Below, one piece after another: positions 5,679 through 5,722 of a stretch of DNA of 5,722 bases (its first letter is position 1; every line of letters begins with the position of its first letter). The notes under the pieces are model-generated. The model worked only from the letters and a program-made list of their open reading frames with translations, was not told where the DNA came from and did not search any database. Source of the DNA: an uncultured Pseudomonadota bacterium (GTDB taxonomy: Bacteria; Pseudomonadota; Gammaproteobacteria; Burkholderiales; Methylophilaceae); contig CAINWC010000427.1 of NCBI GenBank assembly GCA_903854305.1, positions 1-5,722 on the forward strand, given 5' to 3'. A program made the position numbers and the translations under genes.

Positions 5679-5722
5679 ATGAATTTAGATACTTTTCTTG
5701 AACATTTGCCCGCGCATTCCCC
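5679..5722 (+). CDS. Start of an unidentified gene, cut by the window end
   Basis: An open frame begins at ATG 5679 and runs off the window after 14 complete codons (MNLDTFLEHLPAHS). An in-frame TAG at 5667-5669 excludes an earlier start. The peptide looks like a plausible protein N terminus, with an amphipathic segment and no signal peptide so far, but it is too short to assign to a family. No Shine-Dalgarno sequence is seen; a perfect palindrome occupies that position. It lies on the same strand as the other genes, 39 nt after vapC. It may be a housekeeping gene continuing the chromosomal backbone after the toxin-antitoxin pair. Confidence 0.4.
   Translation, partial: MNLDTFLEHLPAHS

Overview
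The window is a compact bacterial chromosomal segment in which every recognisable gene reads on the + strand. Gene content and protein style (RmuC, the MoaD/MoaE pair, a Lon-like S16 protease, Hsp15) fit a betaproteobacterium of moderate GC. The Methylophilaceae are a plausible family, but this is inferred from general resemblance and not proven by any marker here.

Layout: (1) Bases 1-75 are an upstream region with a perfect TATAAT hexamer just before the first gene. (2) Bases 76-2173 hold rmuC, moaD and moaE, separated by 14-nt gaps. RmuC is a membrane-anchored, coiled-coil, nuclease-like protein that limits DNA rearrangement. MoaD and MoaE together form molybdopterin synthase for molybdenum cofactor production. 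(3) A 64-nt spacer with a 12-bp tandem repeat leads to a second block at 2238-4765. It holds a 703-residue Lon-like protease of the AAA_32/Lon_C (COG1067) type, followed 2 nt later by hslR (Hsp15, an S4-domain ribosome-rescue RNA-binding protein). These look co-transcribed and translationally coupled, linking a protease to a factor for stalled nascent chains. (4) Bases 4766-5010 are a 245-nt spacer without a credible gene. It contains several short hairpins of unknown role, then a good sigma70-like promoter and a tandem 9-bp repeat that is a candidate operator. (5) Bases 5011-5639 encode a type II toxin-antitoxin pair: a ribbon-helix-helix VapB-type antitoxin overlapping a PIN-domain VapC toxin, whose apparent start is TTG inside a TTGA overlap. 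(6) Bases 5640-5722 hold two adjacent small palindromes and the first codons of a gene that runs off the window.

Most of the window is ordinary housekeeping sequence. The least explained parts are the hairpin-rich spacer upstream of the toxin-antitoxin pair, the degenerate ATPase motifs of the Lon-like protease, the apparently leaderless rmuC start, and the double palindrome just before the last gene. I did not find convincing evidence of a wholly new system.
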